The translations under genes were made by a program, and so were the position numbers. This document shows, one piece after another, positions 15,865 through 23,755 of a stretch of DNA of 34,687 nucleotides. Below the pieces are notes generated by a model that had not been told where the DNA came from, ran no database searches, and saw nothing but the letters and a program-made list of their open reading frames with translations. Origin of the DNA: Clostridia bacterium (GTDB taxonomy: Bacteria > Bacillota > Clostridia > Oscillospirales > CAG-272); NCBI GenBank assembly GCA_900769475.1, contig CAAGGQ010000008.1, positions 1 through 34,687 on the forward strand. Reading direction: 5' to 3'. Within the stretch, counting starts at the first letter, position 1; every line of letters starts with the position of its first letter.

Positions 15865-15893
15865 GCATATTCTGTATGCCGCCGTCATATGCT
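15865..15893 (+). promoter_or_regulatory. sigma-E-type promoter ahead of spoIIIAH
   Basis: GCATATT (15865-15871) fits the sigma-E -35 consensus, and CATATGCT (15886-15893), 14 bases downstream, matches CATACAnT at most positions. It lies 31 bases before the spoIIIAH ATG, in the 87-base gap after spoIIIAG. An internal promoter is known in the B. subtilis spoIIIA locus, which makes a second mother-cell promoter here reasonable. Confidence 0.6.
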
Positions 15894-15924
15894 ATAGCGA
15901 AACAAAAAACAGGAGGTTCTACTT

Positions 15925-16515
15925 ATGAAAAAGCAAGCTACCGAATTAACCGAAGTCCACCGCCCGGGGAAATTCCGCGCCGTGATCATGAAGATCGGAA
16001 AACGAAATATCCTCATCGCCTGTGCCGTTCTTTTGATCGGTGCCGCGGTGTGGCTCAACTGGATGCTCTTCTCCGATCCCGCGCAGAACGGCGGTTATGA
16101 CGGCTACGATCAGCCCAGCGGCAACGTTTCCGACAATCTGAACAACGATAGCAACGGAAGCAACAGCGCGGGAAGCTACTTCTCAGCCACCCAGGTCAGC
16201 CGTCAGCGGGCCCGGGACGAAGCCCTGGAGGTGCTCCAGGCCGTGGTTGACAATCCCGACTCCGACGAGACCATGAAGACCGAGGCCCTGGCCGGGATCT
16301 CGGCCATTGCCGAAGAGATCCAAAAGGAGGCCAACATTGAGTCCCTCATCACCGCCAAAGGCTTTGCCCAGTGCGTTGCCGTTCTCAACGGGGACACTGC
16401 CAGCATTGTGGTGAGTGCCGATACCCTCCAGCCGGCGCAGATCGCCCAGATCAACGCCATCGTTTACGAGCAGACCGGCATTGCCCCCGCAGGCGTGACC
16501 ATCATCAACAAATAA
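15925..16515 (+). CDS. spoIIIAH: Stage III sporulation protein AH
   Basis: SpoIIIAH is the mother-cell protein whose extracytoplasmic YscJ/FliF-like domain binds SpoIIQ of the forespore and joins the two cells. The 196-aa product has a basic cytosolic N-terminus, one helix (ILIACAVLLIGAAVWLNWMLF, ~33-53), an Asn/Ser/Gly-rich linker (~60-88) and the ring-building domain from SYFSATQVSRQRARDEALEVL to the end. The ATG follows an AGGAGG site. A strong hairpin after the stop ends the operon. Tyr/Asp/Asn richness of the linker is typical and not conserved in sequence. Confidence 0.95.
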   Translation: MKKQATELTEVHRPGKFRAVIMKIGKRNILIACAVLLIGAAVWLNWMLFSDPAQNGGYDGYDQPSGNVSDNLNNDSNGSNSAGSYFSATQVSRQRARDEALEVLQAVVDNPDSDETMKTEALAGISAIAEEIQKEANIESLITAKGFAQCVAVLNGDTASIVVSADTLQPAQIAQINAIVYEQTGIAPAGVTIINK

Positions 16516-16535
16516 GCGAAGGATGTCCCCACGCA

Positions 16536-16575
16536 AAGCACGGCCCTTATGGCGTTTGCCATAAGGGCCGTGCTT
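16536..16575. terminator. Strong hairpin between spoIIIAH and the convergent lipoprotein gene
   Basis: AAGCACGGCCCTTATGGC (16536-16553) pairs perfectly with 16558-16575 around a 4-base GTTT loop. There is no clear T-run on either side, but the 18-bp stem in a convergent gap makes it the likely 3' end of both mRNAs. Confidence 0.7.
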
Positions 16576-16587
16576 GTTATGAAAAAA

Positions 16588-17991
16588 TCAGTTCCGTTTT
16601 TCCGCGGCATCGTTTCCGTCCTCAAAGGAAACCGCTCCATGGGAGGCGATGCTCTCCAGCGCGTTGCAACGGTAGAAGGCGTTCTTTCCCACCTGCGTCA
16701 CGCCGCCAAGGTCCAGGCTCCGAAGTCCTTCACAGCCCGCAAAGCAGGAGGCGGGCAGACTCAGCAGGGTGGTAGGAAGGTTCACCTCGGTCAGCGCCAC
16801 GCAATCGTAAAAGGCGTTGATCCCAAGGGAGGTCAGCGAAGTGCTCTCCAAAGCCACCTTTTGCAGGCGGGCACATCCAAAGAAGGCGTTTTCCCGAATG
16901 GCGGTCAGACTCTTGGGGAAGGTCAGCTCCACCAAGGAGGTACACTTGGCAAAGGCGCGAACGCCAATGGATTGCAGAGTGACGGGAAGGGTCACCCATT
17001 GCAGGGTGGAGCACTCGTAAAAGGCGTAGTTGCCAAGGGACGTGCATCCCTCCAGGATCACCACCTCCTGCAGGTGAGGAGGATAGTAGCCCTTGGAAAA
17101 ATCCGGCACCTCCGCTCCAAACACGTAGCCCAGATAGCTGTGCTCGGTGGCCGAGCCTCCAACAAAAGGAAGCACCAGCCGCCGCAGAGAGCGACAGCCC
17201 TCCAGAGCGCCAAAGCCCAGGGAACGAGTAGCCTCGGTGAACTCCATCTGCAGGAGCGAGCTGCAGGAGGAGAGGGCGTAGGTGCCCAGGGTCACAAGAT
17301 TCCCGGTGGGAAGATACTTCAGGGACGTGCATCCAAAGAGGGCATAGTCCCCGATAGAGGTCAGCCCGTTGGCAAACCAAAGGCATCCCAGATCGTTGCA
17401 ATCAAACAAGGCGTAGGCAGGGAGGGAGGTCATCTTGCCGCCGATCTCCAAAAATTCCAGGGTGGCAGGCACCTTCATGGCGTTTGCGGTATAGGAATCT
17501 CCTCCAAAGAGATAGGCCAGGTAGGCCTCGGCCTTGGCATTGGCTCCCAACAAGGGGGTGCGCAGGGCCTTGAGGGACGAGCATCCCGCAAGGATTCCCT
17601 CTCCCAGGGTCTCCAGGCTGTCGGGCAGGATCACCAGCTCCAGGGACTCCCGATTGGCAAATACTCGCTCGGCAATGGCAGTCACGGGCTTGCCTCCAAG
17701 GCTTGCGGGCAGGGCGATCCTGGTTTCGCTTCCCGTATATTTGGTAACCGTTACCCCGGTGGCGTTTTTCTCATAGGTCAGCACCGTTTCATCCAGGGTC
17801 ACCGCCTCGGCAAAGGCCGTTTTATGAAGCAGACTGTAATCCACCCCGTCGGTGGTGGGCTCCCGCTCCTCCAGAGGAGGCAGCGGCTCCCGCGTTCCCG
17901 TGGGAAGCGTTGCGGCGTTGCCGCATCCCGAGATGCAGGAGAACAAGAATATCAAAATCAGAAGAAGGGATCCCCCTCGAAGCATTCGCAT
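16588..17991 (-). CDS. BspA-like leucine-rich-repeat lipoprotein (LRR_5)
   Basis: The 467-aa precursor has a type II signal peptide with hydrophobic core LLLILIFLF and lipobox CISGC, making C23 the lipidated residue. After a Pro/Glu/Thr linker it consists of LRR_5 (Treponema/BspA type) repeats, recognisable as roughly 23-residue units around patterns such as LPAYALFDCNDLGCLWF, IGDYALFGCTSLKYL and IGVRAFAKCTSLVELTFP; I count at least ten. It should sit on the outer face of the cell membrane. Proteins of this kind are common in gut bacteria and often mediate binding, but no ligand can be named. It is transcribed alone from its own promoter, divergent from the pseudouridine synthase gene. The ATG at 17991 follows AAGGAAAG. 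Confidence 0.9.
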   Translation of the reverse strand: MRMLRGGSLLLILIFLFSCISGCGNAATLPTGTREPLPPLEEREPTTDGVDYSLLHKTAFAEAVTLDETVLTYEKNATGVTVTKYTGSETRIALPASLGGKPVTAIAERVFANRESLELVILPDSLETLGEGILAGCSSLKALRTPLLGANAKAEAYLAYLFGGDSYTANAMKVPATLEFLEIGGKMTSLPAYALFDCNDLGCLWFANGLTSIGDYALFGCTSLKYLPTGNLVTLGTYALSSCSSLLQMEFTEATRSLGFGALEGCRSLRRLVLPFVGGSATEHSYLGYVFGAEVPDFSKGYYPPHLQEVVILEGCTSLGNYAFYECSTLQWVTLPVTLQSIGVRAFAKCTSLVELTFPKSLTAIRENAFFGCARLQKVALESTSLTSLGINAFYDCVALTEVNLPTTLLSLPASCFAGCEGLRSLDLGGVTQVGKNAFYRCNALESIASHGAVSFEDGNDAAEKRN

Positions 17992-18042
17992 ACGTCTTTC
18001 CTTTCCTTCGCGCCGCGGCGCATTCTATTCCTCGTTTTCTTT

Positions 18043-18071
18043 ATTGTACCACAGTTCTCTGCTTTTCGCAA
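18043..18071 (-). promoter_or_regulatory. sigma-A promoter of the LRR lipoprotein gene
   Basis: On the minus strand TTGCGA (18066-18071) lies 17 bases before TACAAT (18043-18048), 52 bases upstream of the ATG. Confidence 0.65.
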
Positions 18072-18121
18072 GAGTTTGACGAAACAATTCATAATTATTT
18101 CAATTTCGTAACAAAATTTTC

Positions 18122-18150
18122 TTGTATTGCCCGCCGAATAATGCTATAAT
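18122..18150 (+). promoter_or_regulatory. sigma-A promoter of the RluA-family gene
   Basis: TTGTAT (18122-18127) and TATAAT (18145-18150) are separated by 17 bases. The -10 is 31 bases before the ATG, so the in-frame start codon at 18122 lies inside the promoter and cannot be used. Confidence 0.8.
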
Positions 18151-18181
18151 ATATCTATATGTCAAAAGGAAGGAGCGTACC

Positions 18182-19117
18182 ATGCGGTTTGTGATCCAAG
18201 AGGATGCCAACGGTCTTTGCATCCGTCAGTTCATCAAAGAGCGGTTGCAGATCTCGGTAAAAATGCTGAAGCATCTGAAATACCGTACCGACGGCATTTG
18301 CGTAAACGGCGAGCGCCGCACCGTGCGCTATATTCTCCACACGGGGGACGTGTTGACCCTGGCGGTGGAGGATCGGGAAAACCTCCACGCCCCCGCGGCG
18401 GTGGAGCTCCCCTTGGAGATCCTGTACGAGGACGACGATTTGGTGGTGCCCCTCAAGCCCGCCAACATGCCCACCCATCCCTCCCACGATCACTATCGGG
18501 ATACGGTGGCCAACGCGCTGACCTATCGCTATCAACAAAAGGGGATCCCTTTTGTATTCCGTCCCATCAACCGTTTGGACCGAAACACCAGCGGTCTGTT
18601 GCTCATTGCCCGCAATAAGATGGCCGCAGGACGCCTTTCGGAGGCCATGAAAGCGGGGGAGATCCGCAAAAGCTATCTGGCGATCCTGGACGGTGAGCTA
18701 ACGACCCCCGAAGGCGAGATCAACGCCTGTCTCCACCGCACCGCCGCCAGCATCATCGTGCGGGAGGTCTGCTCCCCCGATGCCCCCGATGCTGCCCCCT
18801 CGGTGACCCGTTACCGCGTGTTGGCCGTACAGAACGGACATACTCTGGTAGAAGCCTTCCCCCTCACCGGGCGCACCCATCAGCTCCGCGTACATTTTGC
18901 TCATCTGGGACATCCCATCACCGGGGACGATCTTTACGGCACCCCCAGCCATCGGATCGGTCGCCACGCTCTCCACGCCCGCACCCTGACCTTTCCCCTG
19001 ACCTCCACCGGGGAGCCTCTGACCGTAATAGCCCCCCTAACCCGGGATTTTGCCGCGTTGCTCGATCATTATTTCCCGGAGCATCCCCTAACCCATGAAA
19101 GGACCGCTTCTCTATGA
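18182..19117 (+). CDS. RluA-family RNA pseudouridine synthase
   Basis: It converts specific uridines of rRNA or tRNA to pseudouridine. The 311-aa protein starts with an S4-like RNA-binding region (residues ~1-65), followed by the catalytic domain. The active-site motif INRLDRNTSG is clear, with catalytic D133; the usual H of HRLD is replaced by N here. Other family landmarks are EDDDLVVPLKPANMPTHPS and GRTHQLRVHFAHLGHPITGD. The start at 18182 has a GGAAGGAG site eight bases upstream and lies downstream of the promoter. The stop codon overlaps the start of the next gene (ATGA). Which of the RluA paralogues it is (RluD-like, YlyB-like) cannot be decided. Confidence 0.92.
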   Translation: MRFVIQEDANGLCIRQFIKERLQISVKMLKHLKYRTDGICVNGERRTVRYILHTGDVLTLAVEDRENLHAPAAVELPLEILYEDDDLVVPLKPANMPTHPSHDHYRDTVANALTYRYQQKGIPFVFRPINRLDRNTSGLLLIARNKMAAGRLSEAMKAGEIRKSYLAILDGELTTPEGEINACLHRTAASIIVREVCSPDAPDAAPSVTRYRVLAVQNGHTLVEAFPLTGRTHQLRVHFAHLGHPITGDDLYGTPSHRIGRHALHARTLTFPLTSTGEPLTVIAPLTRDFAALLDHYFPEHPLTHERTASL

Positions 19118-20238
19118 AACTCTCCTCCACTCCGCGGGACGGGCGCAGACCCTTTCCCTGCGTTTTGATCGCCCTTTATCTTTTGGCAGGCATCAGCGTC
19201 CTGCTCTATCTGGCCTTCACCCAAAGCCCCGCCTTTTCCGATTGGTTCAATCAAGGCATCAGCAGCATCGGACGGCGGATCCTGGCCTACTCCACCTGCT
19301 GGATTCCCTTCTCCCTAGCCGAGGCTCTGCTGATCTCCCTTCCCATTGTCATGATCCTGCTCATCGTCATCGCCTACCGTCATTTTTGCGCGACCCGACG
19401 GGATGCGGCCATCTTTGCGGGAGGACTCTTGAGCATTCCCTGCGTGATCCTGATCCTCTTTGTTTGGAATTTTGCCCCCGGCTATTACGGGAGCACCCTG
19501 GATCAAAAGCTGGAGCTGGAACGAACCAAGGTAAGCGCCGAGGAGCTGTATCAAACCGCCGAATGGCTTTCGGCCTCGCTGACCGAGCTGACCCCCGAGA
19601 TCACCTTCTTGGAGGACGGAAGCTCCCTGATGCCCTATTCCTATGAGGTGATGAATGAAAAGCTCCTGGATGCCTACGATTCCTTCTGCAAAAAGCAGAC
19701 CTTTATGGATCATTTCTACAGCCGTGTTAAGCCCGTGATGCTCAGCGAGCCCATGTCCTATACCCACATCACCGGCGTTTACACCTTCTTTACGGGAGAG
19801 GCCAACGTCAATGTAAACTTTCCCGATTACACCGTGCCCTTTACCGCCGCTCACGAGCTGGCGCACCAGCGCGGCATCGCGCGGGAGGACGAAGCCAATT
19901 TCATTGCCTTTCTGGTCTGCTTGGAGAGCGATGACCCCTATATCCGCTACAGCGGTTGCCTGACTCTGTACGAATACGTGAGCTCGGCCCTCTTTTCTGC
20001 CGATCGGGAGCTGTACAAGGCCTCTTATGCGGCCCTTCCCGGAGAGATCCACGCCGAGGAAGTGGCTTACAGCGTCTTTTTTGAAAAATACAAGGAGAAC
20101 GTGGCAGCCGACGTGAGCCAGAGCGTAAACAACTCCTATCTCCAATCCCAGGGCTCCCCCGAGGGGACTCGAAGCTACAACCTGGTGGTAGATTTGGCCG
20201 TGGCCTACCTGCGCGCGGGGAGAGCCGGCACGTCTTGA
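19114..20238 (+). CDS. DUF3810 membrane protein with HExxH metallopeptidase motif
   Basis: The 374-aa protein has three hydrophobic N-terminal helices (from CVLIALYLLAGISVLLYLAF, LLISLPIVMILLIVIAY and GGLLSIPCVILILFVW) and a large domain outside or inside the membrane that contains HELAHQRGIAREDEAN. H247, E248 and H251 form an HExxH zinc site with E260 (or E258) as likely third ligand, so the family's DUF3810 label hides a probable zinc protease. The ATG at 19114 overlaps the upstream stop in an ATGA, so translation is coupled to the pseudouridine synthase. No substrate is known. GEANVNVNFPDYTVPF just before the motif is a conserved family stretch. Confidence 0.85.
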   Translation: MKLSSTPRDGRRPFPCVLIALYLLAGISVLLYLAFTQSPAFSDWFNQGISSIGRRILAYSTCWIPFSLAEALLISLPIVMILLIVIAYRHFCATRRDAAIFAGGLLSIPCVILILFVWNFAPGYYGSTLDQKLELERTKVSAEELYQTAEWLSASLTELTPEITFLEDGSSLMPYSYEVMNEKLLDAYDSFCKKQTFMDHFYSRVKPVMLSEPMSYTHITGVYTFFTGEANVNVNFPDYTVPFTAAHELAHQRGIAREDEANFIAFLVCLESDDPYIRYSGCLTLYEYVSSALFSADRELYKASYAALPGEIHAEEVAYSVFFEKYKENVAADVSQSVNNSYLQSQGSPEGTRSYNLVVDLAVAYLRAGRAGTS

Positions 20239-20325
20239 AGCGACACCGCATAAACTGATAGCAGATCCTGCAAGGACTGCACCTTTAAAAAAATCAAAAA
20301 AAGACAAAAAAACCGAAAAAATGAC

Positions 20326-20354
20326 TTTTCTTTTTGGATTTCCTATGCTATAAT
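20326..20354 (+). promoter_or_regulatory. Extended -10 promoter of murA
   Basis: A perfect TATAAT (20349-20354) is preceded by TGC, giving an extended -10. TTTTCT, 17 bases upstream, is a poor -35. The 160-base gap before murA is otherwise A-rich with no terminator for the upstream operon. Confidence 0.65.
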
Positions 20355-20398
20355 GAAAGGGAATCGGAACTCGCACACATCTCGAAAGGTACAACAGC

Positions 20399-21694
20399 AT
20401 GTCAACGAAAATCCTTATTCAGGGAGGACCGGCACTTCACGGGGAGGTATCGGTCAGCGGTATGAAGAACGCCGCCCTTCCTATCCTGTTTGCTTCAATC
20501 CTGGTCAAGGATACCTGCATTCTGGAAAACATCCCCGCGGTCAGCGACATTACCATTTCCCTGGAGATCCTACGGCAAATGGGCGCCTCGGTCATTTATC
20601 TGGATCCTACCACGGTGCAGATCGACACTACCCATATGGTGGGCGGTGCGGCTCCCTACGAGTTGGTAAAAAAGATGCGCGGCTCCACCTACCTCATGGG
20701 TGCCGAGCTGGGACGCTTTGGCAAGGCCACCGTGGGCTGGCCCGGCGGCTGTGATTTTGGAAACCGCCCCCTGGATCAGCACATGAAGGGCTTTGAGGCG
20801 TTGGGCGCCAGCGTGGCCAATGACAGCGGATCCATCCGTCTGCACGCCACGGAGCACCTCAAGGGAGCCTCGCTCTTCTTTGACGTGGTTTCCGTGGGTG
20901 CCACGGTGAACGTGATCCTGGCCTCGGTGCTGGCCGAGGGATTGACGGTGATCGACAACGCCGCCCGCGAGCCTCACATCGTAGACCTGGCCAACTTCTT
21001 AAACTCCTGCGGCGCCAACATTACCGGCGCGGGCACCTCGGTGATCAAGGTGCGCGGCGTGGAATCGCTCCACGGCTGTACCTATTCCATTATTCCCGAT
21101 ATGATCGAGGCAGGCACCTTTATGGTGGCGGCCGCGGCCACGGGAGGGCGGGTACGGATCCGCAACGTGATCCCAAAACACGTGGAAAGCATTTCGGCAA
21201 AGCTGTGCGAGATGGGAGCTACCGTCGAGGAGGAGGACGGCGAGTGTCTTGTGGTAACGGGACAGTCCTCCTATCGCAGCGTCAACATTCAAACCCTTCC
21301 CTATCCCGGCTTCCCCACCGACATGCATCCCCAATTTGCTCCTCTGCTCTGCCTGGCCAACGGGGTCAGCTGTATCCAGGAGGGCGTTTGGGAAAATCGC
21401 TTCCGCTACGTCAATGAGCTACGCAAGATGGGAGCCACGGTGGTGCTGGATAGCCGAACCGCCACCTTTGTGGGGGGAGGCCCCCTCCATGGAGCCCCGG
21501 TGGATGCCATGGACCTTCGCGCCGGTGCCGCGCTGATCATCGCGGGTTTGATAGCCGAAGGAAAAACCGAGATCGGCGGTGTGGATTACATCTACCGCGG
21601 ATACGATCACATCGTGCAAAAGCTGGCAGGACTTGGCGCTTGTATTCGGGAGATTCCCGTTCCCGATACTGCCCTGGCCGACCGTCTTCACTAA
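20399..21694 (+). CDS. murA: UDP-N-acetylglucosamine 1-carboxyvinyltransferase
   Basis: MurA transfers enolpyruvate from phosphoenolpyruvate to UDP-GlcNAc, the first committed step of peptidoglycan synthesis in the cytosol. The 431-aa length is exactly typical. Visible motifs are SGMKNAALPIL with catalytic K23 and N24, and WPGGCDFGNRPLDQH with C118, the cysteine attacked by fosfomycin, so the protein should be sensitive to that drug. DLRAGAALIIAGLIAEG and YIYRGYDHIVQKLAGLGA mark the C-terminal part. Firmicutes often have two paralogues (MurAA, MurAB), and this could be either. The ATG at 20399 has only a CGAAAGG-type site. It is a single-gene unit with its own promoter and terminator. Confidence 0.95.
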   Translation: MSTKILIQGGPALHGEVSVSGMKNAALPILFASILVKDTCILENIPAVSDITISLEILRQMGASVIYLDPTTVQIDTTHMVGGAAPYELVKKMRGSTYLMGAELGRFGKATVGWPGGCDFGNRPLDQHMKGFEALGASVANDSGSIRLHATEHLKGASLFFDVVSVGATVNVILASVLAEGLTVIDNAAREPHIVDLANFLNSCGANITGAGTSVIKVRGVESLHGCTYSIIPDMIEAGTFMVAAAATGGRVRIRNVIPKHVESISAKLCEMGATVEEEDGECLVVTGQSSYRSVNIQTLPYPGFPTDMHPQFAPLLCLANGVSCIQEGVWENRFRYVNELRKMGATVVLDSRTATFVGGGPLHGAPVDAMDLRAGAALIIAGLIAEGKTEIGGVDYIYRGYDHIVQKLAGLGACIREIPVPDTALADRLH

Positions 21695-21705
21695 ATCCCA
21701 AAATA

Positions 21706-21748
21706 GCGTGCCGTGCTTCCCCATGGGAGCGCACGGCACGCGTTTTTT
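21706..21748 (+). terminator. Rho-independent terminator of murA
   Basis: GCGTGCCGTGC (21706-21716) pairs with 21731-21741, with additional TCCC/GGGA pairing in the loop, followed by T6 at 21743-21748. It is also placed to end transcription of the convergent amidase gene. Confidence 0.85.
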
Positions 21749-21756
21749 CTTGAATG

Positions 21757-22356
21757 CTATCCTTCCGGTTCCTCCTCGGTCTCCTCCCCGGGTTCGGATG
21801 GCAGAGGGCCACCGTTGAAGAGGGTCTCAAAGCAGTTGTCGTCCCGAATCTCGATCCGCACCCCAACAATATGAAGATAGCGCGCTTTGGCAAAGTTGTA
21901 GGTGGAAATGGGACGGTTCCTGGCATCGTCGGATTGGGCGCTCACCAAAAGCTCATCCCCATCCCTACCCGTAATTATAACGGTGTGGTACCAATCCTCC
22001 TCCCGATTGGCGTACTGTACCACGTCGCCGGGCTGAGCACTTTCCCGAGGCACCTCCATGGCGTAGGGACCCACGCCCCCGTTGGCTTGGAGAAAGACGG
22101 GTGCTCCGGTGATAAAATCGTAAAACGCCTCCACGCCGCTCCAGGCAGGAGCTCTCTCGTTGGCATTGATGTAGTACCAGCCAAAATCCGGGGTATAGTT
22201 CATGGTACAGCTCCCCGCCAGAATGGCCTGGGAAACAAAGTTGGTGCAGTTCCCTCCAATTCCGGTAAAGTCCACAAAGAGCGGATTGCGATCCAGGGCC
22301 CAGCGCAGGGCGTACTGCACCGCCCGCTCCCGATCGTATGGTTTGGTTACAAGCAT
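21757..22356 (-). CDS. Amidase_6 (CHAP/NlpC-like) cysteine amidase domain protein
   Basis: The 199-aa protein is a single Amidase_6 domain. It opens with YDRERAVQYALRWALDRNPLF, then GGNCTNFVSQAI with catalytic-type C37, and later DWYHTVIITG with H124. Such domains cleave amide bonds, often in cell wall peptides, and occur in many spore-formers. There is no signal peptide, so it acts in the cytosol or mother cell, or is released otherwise. The C-terminus is a short Glu/Pro tail. The ATG at 22356 has a strong AAAGGAGGG site, but the same bases are locked in a 14-bp hairpin with the end of the upstream gene, which suggests controlled translation or attenuation. It probably shares the transcript of the D,D-carboxypeptidase-like gene. 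Confidence 0.85.
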   Translation of the reverse strand: MLVTKPYDRERAVQYALRWALDRNPLFVDFTGIGGNCTNFVSQAILAGSCTMNYTPDFGWYYINANERAPAWSGVEAFYDFITGAPVFLQANGGVGPYAMEVPRESAQPGDVVQYANREEDWYHTVIITGRDGDELLVSAQSDDARNRPISTYNFAKARYLHIVGVRIEIRDDNCFETLFNGGPLPSEPGEETEEEPEG

Positions 22357-22360
22357 AAAA

Positions 22361-22432
22361 ATCCCTCCTTTTGTAAGAGTATATGCGCACCGCAGAGAAA
22401 ATCTCCACGGCTCGCCTCACAAAAGGAGGGAT
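22361..22432 (-). promoter_or_regulatory. Hairpin covering the amidase ribosome-binding site (attenuator-like)
   Basis: On the minus strand ATCCCTCCTTTTGT (22432-22419), beginning five bases after the stop codon of the upstream gene, is perfectly complementary to ACAAAAGGAGGGAT (22374-22361), which holds the amidase Shine-Dalgarno sequence. The 3' strand is followed by TTTT and then the ATG. The 44-base loop can form a smaller GAGA/TCTC hairpin. The arrangement fits both an intrinsic terminator and a ribosome-binding-site lock. Confidence 0.7.
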
Positions 22433-22436
22433 CATT

Positions 22437-23585
22437 TTATTGGATGTAGGTATTGGCGATGGACTGCACGTCCTTCAGGGTTCCTACGCTGGCGGGAAGG
22501 TTCCCCTCCTTTTCCACGGCTCCCAGGATCAGCACGTAGCAATCGTTGCTCGTCTTTCCCCGCAGGGTGCAGGAAAGAAAGGAGGTGGTGCCAAAGGATC
22601 CCGTTTTGCCTGCCAGAAGCTTGGCAGTCTCCAGGAAAAACTCCTTGCCCATATAGTTGGTGTAGGTCTTCATACGGCTGTGGAAGAGAGTGCTCTGATA
22701 CAGGCGCGGATAGCTGGCCGGCAGACCGTCCTTGAGATAGTACCCTTGATAGGAATAGGTCTGCACCCCAAGAATGTGCTGGATCAGATCGCTCTGCATT
22801 GCGTACATGGTAATCACCGCCAGCTCGCGGGCGGTGCTGTAGTTGCCGTCGCTCTCGTGCCCGATGACGTTATCGAACACCGTATTGGTCAATCCCAGGG
22901 CCACGGCCTTTTGATTCATCTTTTCCACAAACAGCGCCTCGGACTCGGCCAAGGTAGATGCGGGACAGATCTTGGAAACGATGAGCATGGTGCAATCAGC
23001 AGCCGATTCCACACCAATGCCGTAGAGAAGATCTCGGACTCGGAAGGCGTCCCCCAGGTATTTGTCCTCGTCGATCAGAGAACAACTGGAGCCCTCGTAG
23101 GCCCCGGTCTTTACGTAGTCGGTCAGCTCCCGGGTCAGGGTCAAACGCTCCTCCAGGTCTGCCTCCGAAAGAGACTCGCAGGCCACGATCAGGGTCATGA
23201 TCTTGGTCAGCGATGCGGGAGAAAAACGCACGTCGGCATCCTTGGCCGCCAGAACCTCTCCGCTTTTCGCGTTCACAAGGATGGCGGAGGAGGACAATAT
23301 CTCGTTCCCCAACGTTGCCGTAGTGTTCCCCGAAATCGGAATAGCGGGAAGAATGCCTCCGGAAAAGATCGGCGTGGCGGGAATCTCTTCCCCCTGCTCG
23401 GGCGGGGTACCCTCGTCGGTGGCAGGCAGCAGGGCGGGAGGCGTCTTCCCCGGCAGACAGCTCTGGCAGAGTACCACGCTCACTAACATCACTTCAAATA
23501 TCAGAAAAAATAAAAAGAAGCAAAGAAAAAAATGCTCGGGATCCCTGCCTTGCTTCTTGGGGCGCGGGTTCTTTTCATTCTGCAC
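22437..23585 (-). CDS. D-alanyl-D-alanine carboxypeptidase-like protein (S11) with altered SxN motif
   Basis: The 382-aa protein is a penicillin-binding-protein-type serine peptidase. It has one N-terminal helix (HFFLCFFLFFLIFEVMLVSVVLC, ~18-40), which works as a signal anchor, then a Pro-rich linker to about residue 95 and the S11 domain. Motif 1 is S125-LTK128 (SPASLTK) and motif 3 is K327-TG. Motif 2, normally SxN (SGN or SAN), reads S194-A-A-D, with Ala replacing the Asn. The nucleotides are unambiguous. Enzymes of this family trim the terminal D-Ala of peptidoglycan stem peptides outside the membrane. The start is GTG at 23585 with an AAGGAGG site seven bases upstream; an ATG nearby is out of frame. 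Confidence 0.88.
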   Translation of the reverse strand: MQNEKNPRPKKQGRDPEHFFLCFFLFFLIFEVMLVSVVLCQSCLPGKTPPALLPATDEGTPPEQGEEIPATPIFSGGILPAIPISGNTTATLGNEILSSSAILVNAKSGEVLAAKDADVRFSPASLTKIMTLIVACESLSEADLEERLTLTRELTDYVKTGAYEGSSCSLIDEDKYLGDAFRVRDLLYGIGVESAADCTMLIVSKICPASTLAESEALFVEKMNQKAVALGLTNTVFDNVIGHESDGNYSTARELAVITMYAMQSDLIQHILGVQTYSYQGYYLKDGLPASYPRLYQSTLFHSRMKTYTNYMGKEFFLETAKLLAGKTGSFGTTSFLSCTLRGKTSNDCYVLILGAVEKEGNLPASVGTLKDVQSIANTYIQ

Positions 23586-23615
23586 GTGGGGCCTCCTTTC
23601 GGTAAGATCTCTTTC

Positions 23616-23644
23616 ATTTTACTTGAAAAATCCTTGCGTGTCAA
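23616..23644 (-). promoter_or_regulatory. sigma-A promoter of the carboxypeptidase-amidase unit
   Basis: On the minus strand a perfect TTGACA (23639-23644) lies 17 bases before TAAAAT (23616-23621), 30 bases upstream of the GTG start. Confidence 0.8.
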
Positions 23645-23692
23645 GGTGTTTTGAAAAATAAAAAAATTTTTAAATTTTTTTCGAAAAAGTTA

Positions 23693-23721
23693 TTGACATA
23701 TTCCACTTATTGTGATATAAT
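23693..23721 (+). promoter_or_regulatory. Consensus sigma-A promoter of the DUF134-rubrerythrin operon
   Basis: TTGACA (23693-23698) and TATAAT (23716-23721) both match the consensus perfectly with a 17-base spacer, and TGA precedes the -10 (extended -10). A GTTATT/AATAAC pair (23689-23694, 23719-23724) flanks it and might be an operator. Such a promoter is likely to be held down by a repressor or to be very strong. Confidence 0.85.
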
Positions 23722-23755
23722 AACCATGCAAGAGAAAAAAGAAGGGAGAATCCGA

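Noticed and set aside
16549..18111. Plus-strand frame of 520 codons opposite the LRR gene
   Set aside because: The minus strand has a clear lipobox and LRR repeats; the plus frame's repetition just mirrors the LRR units.
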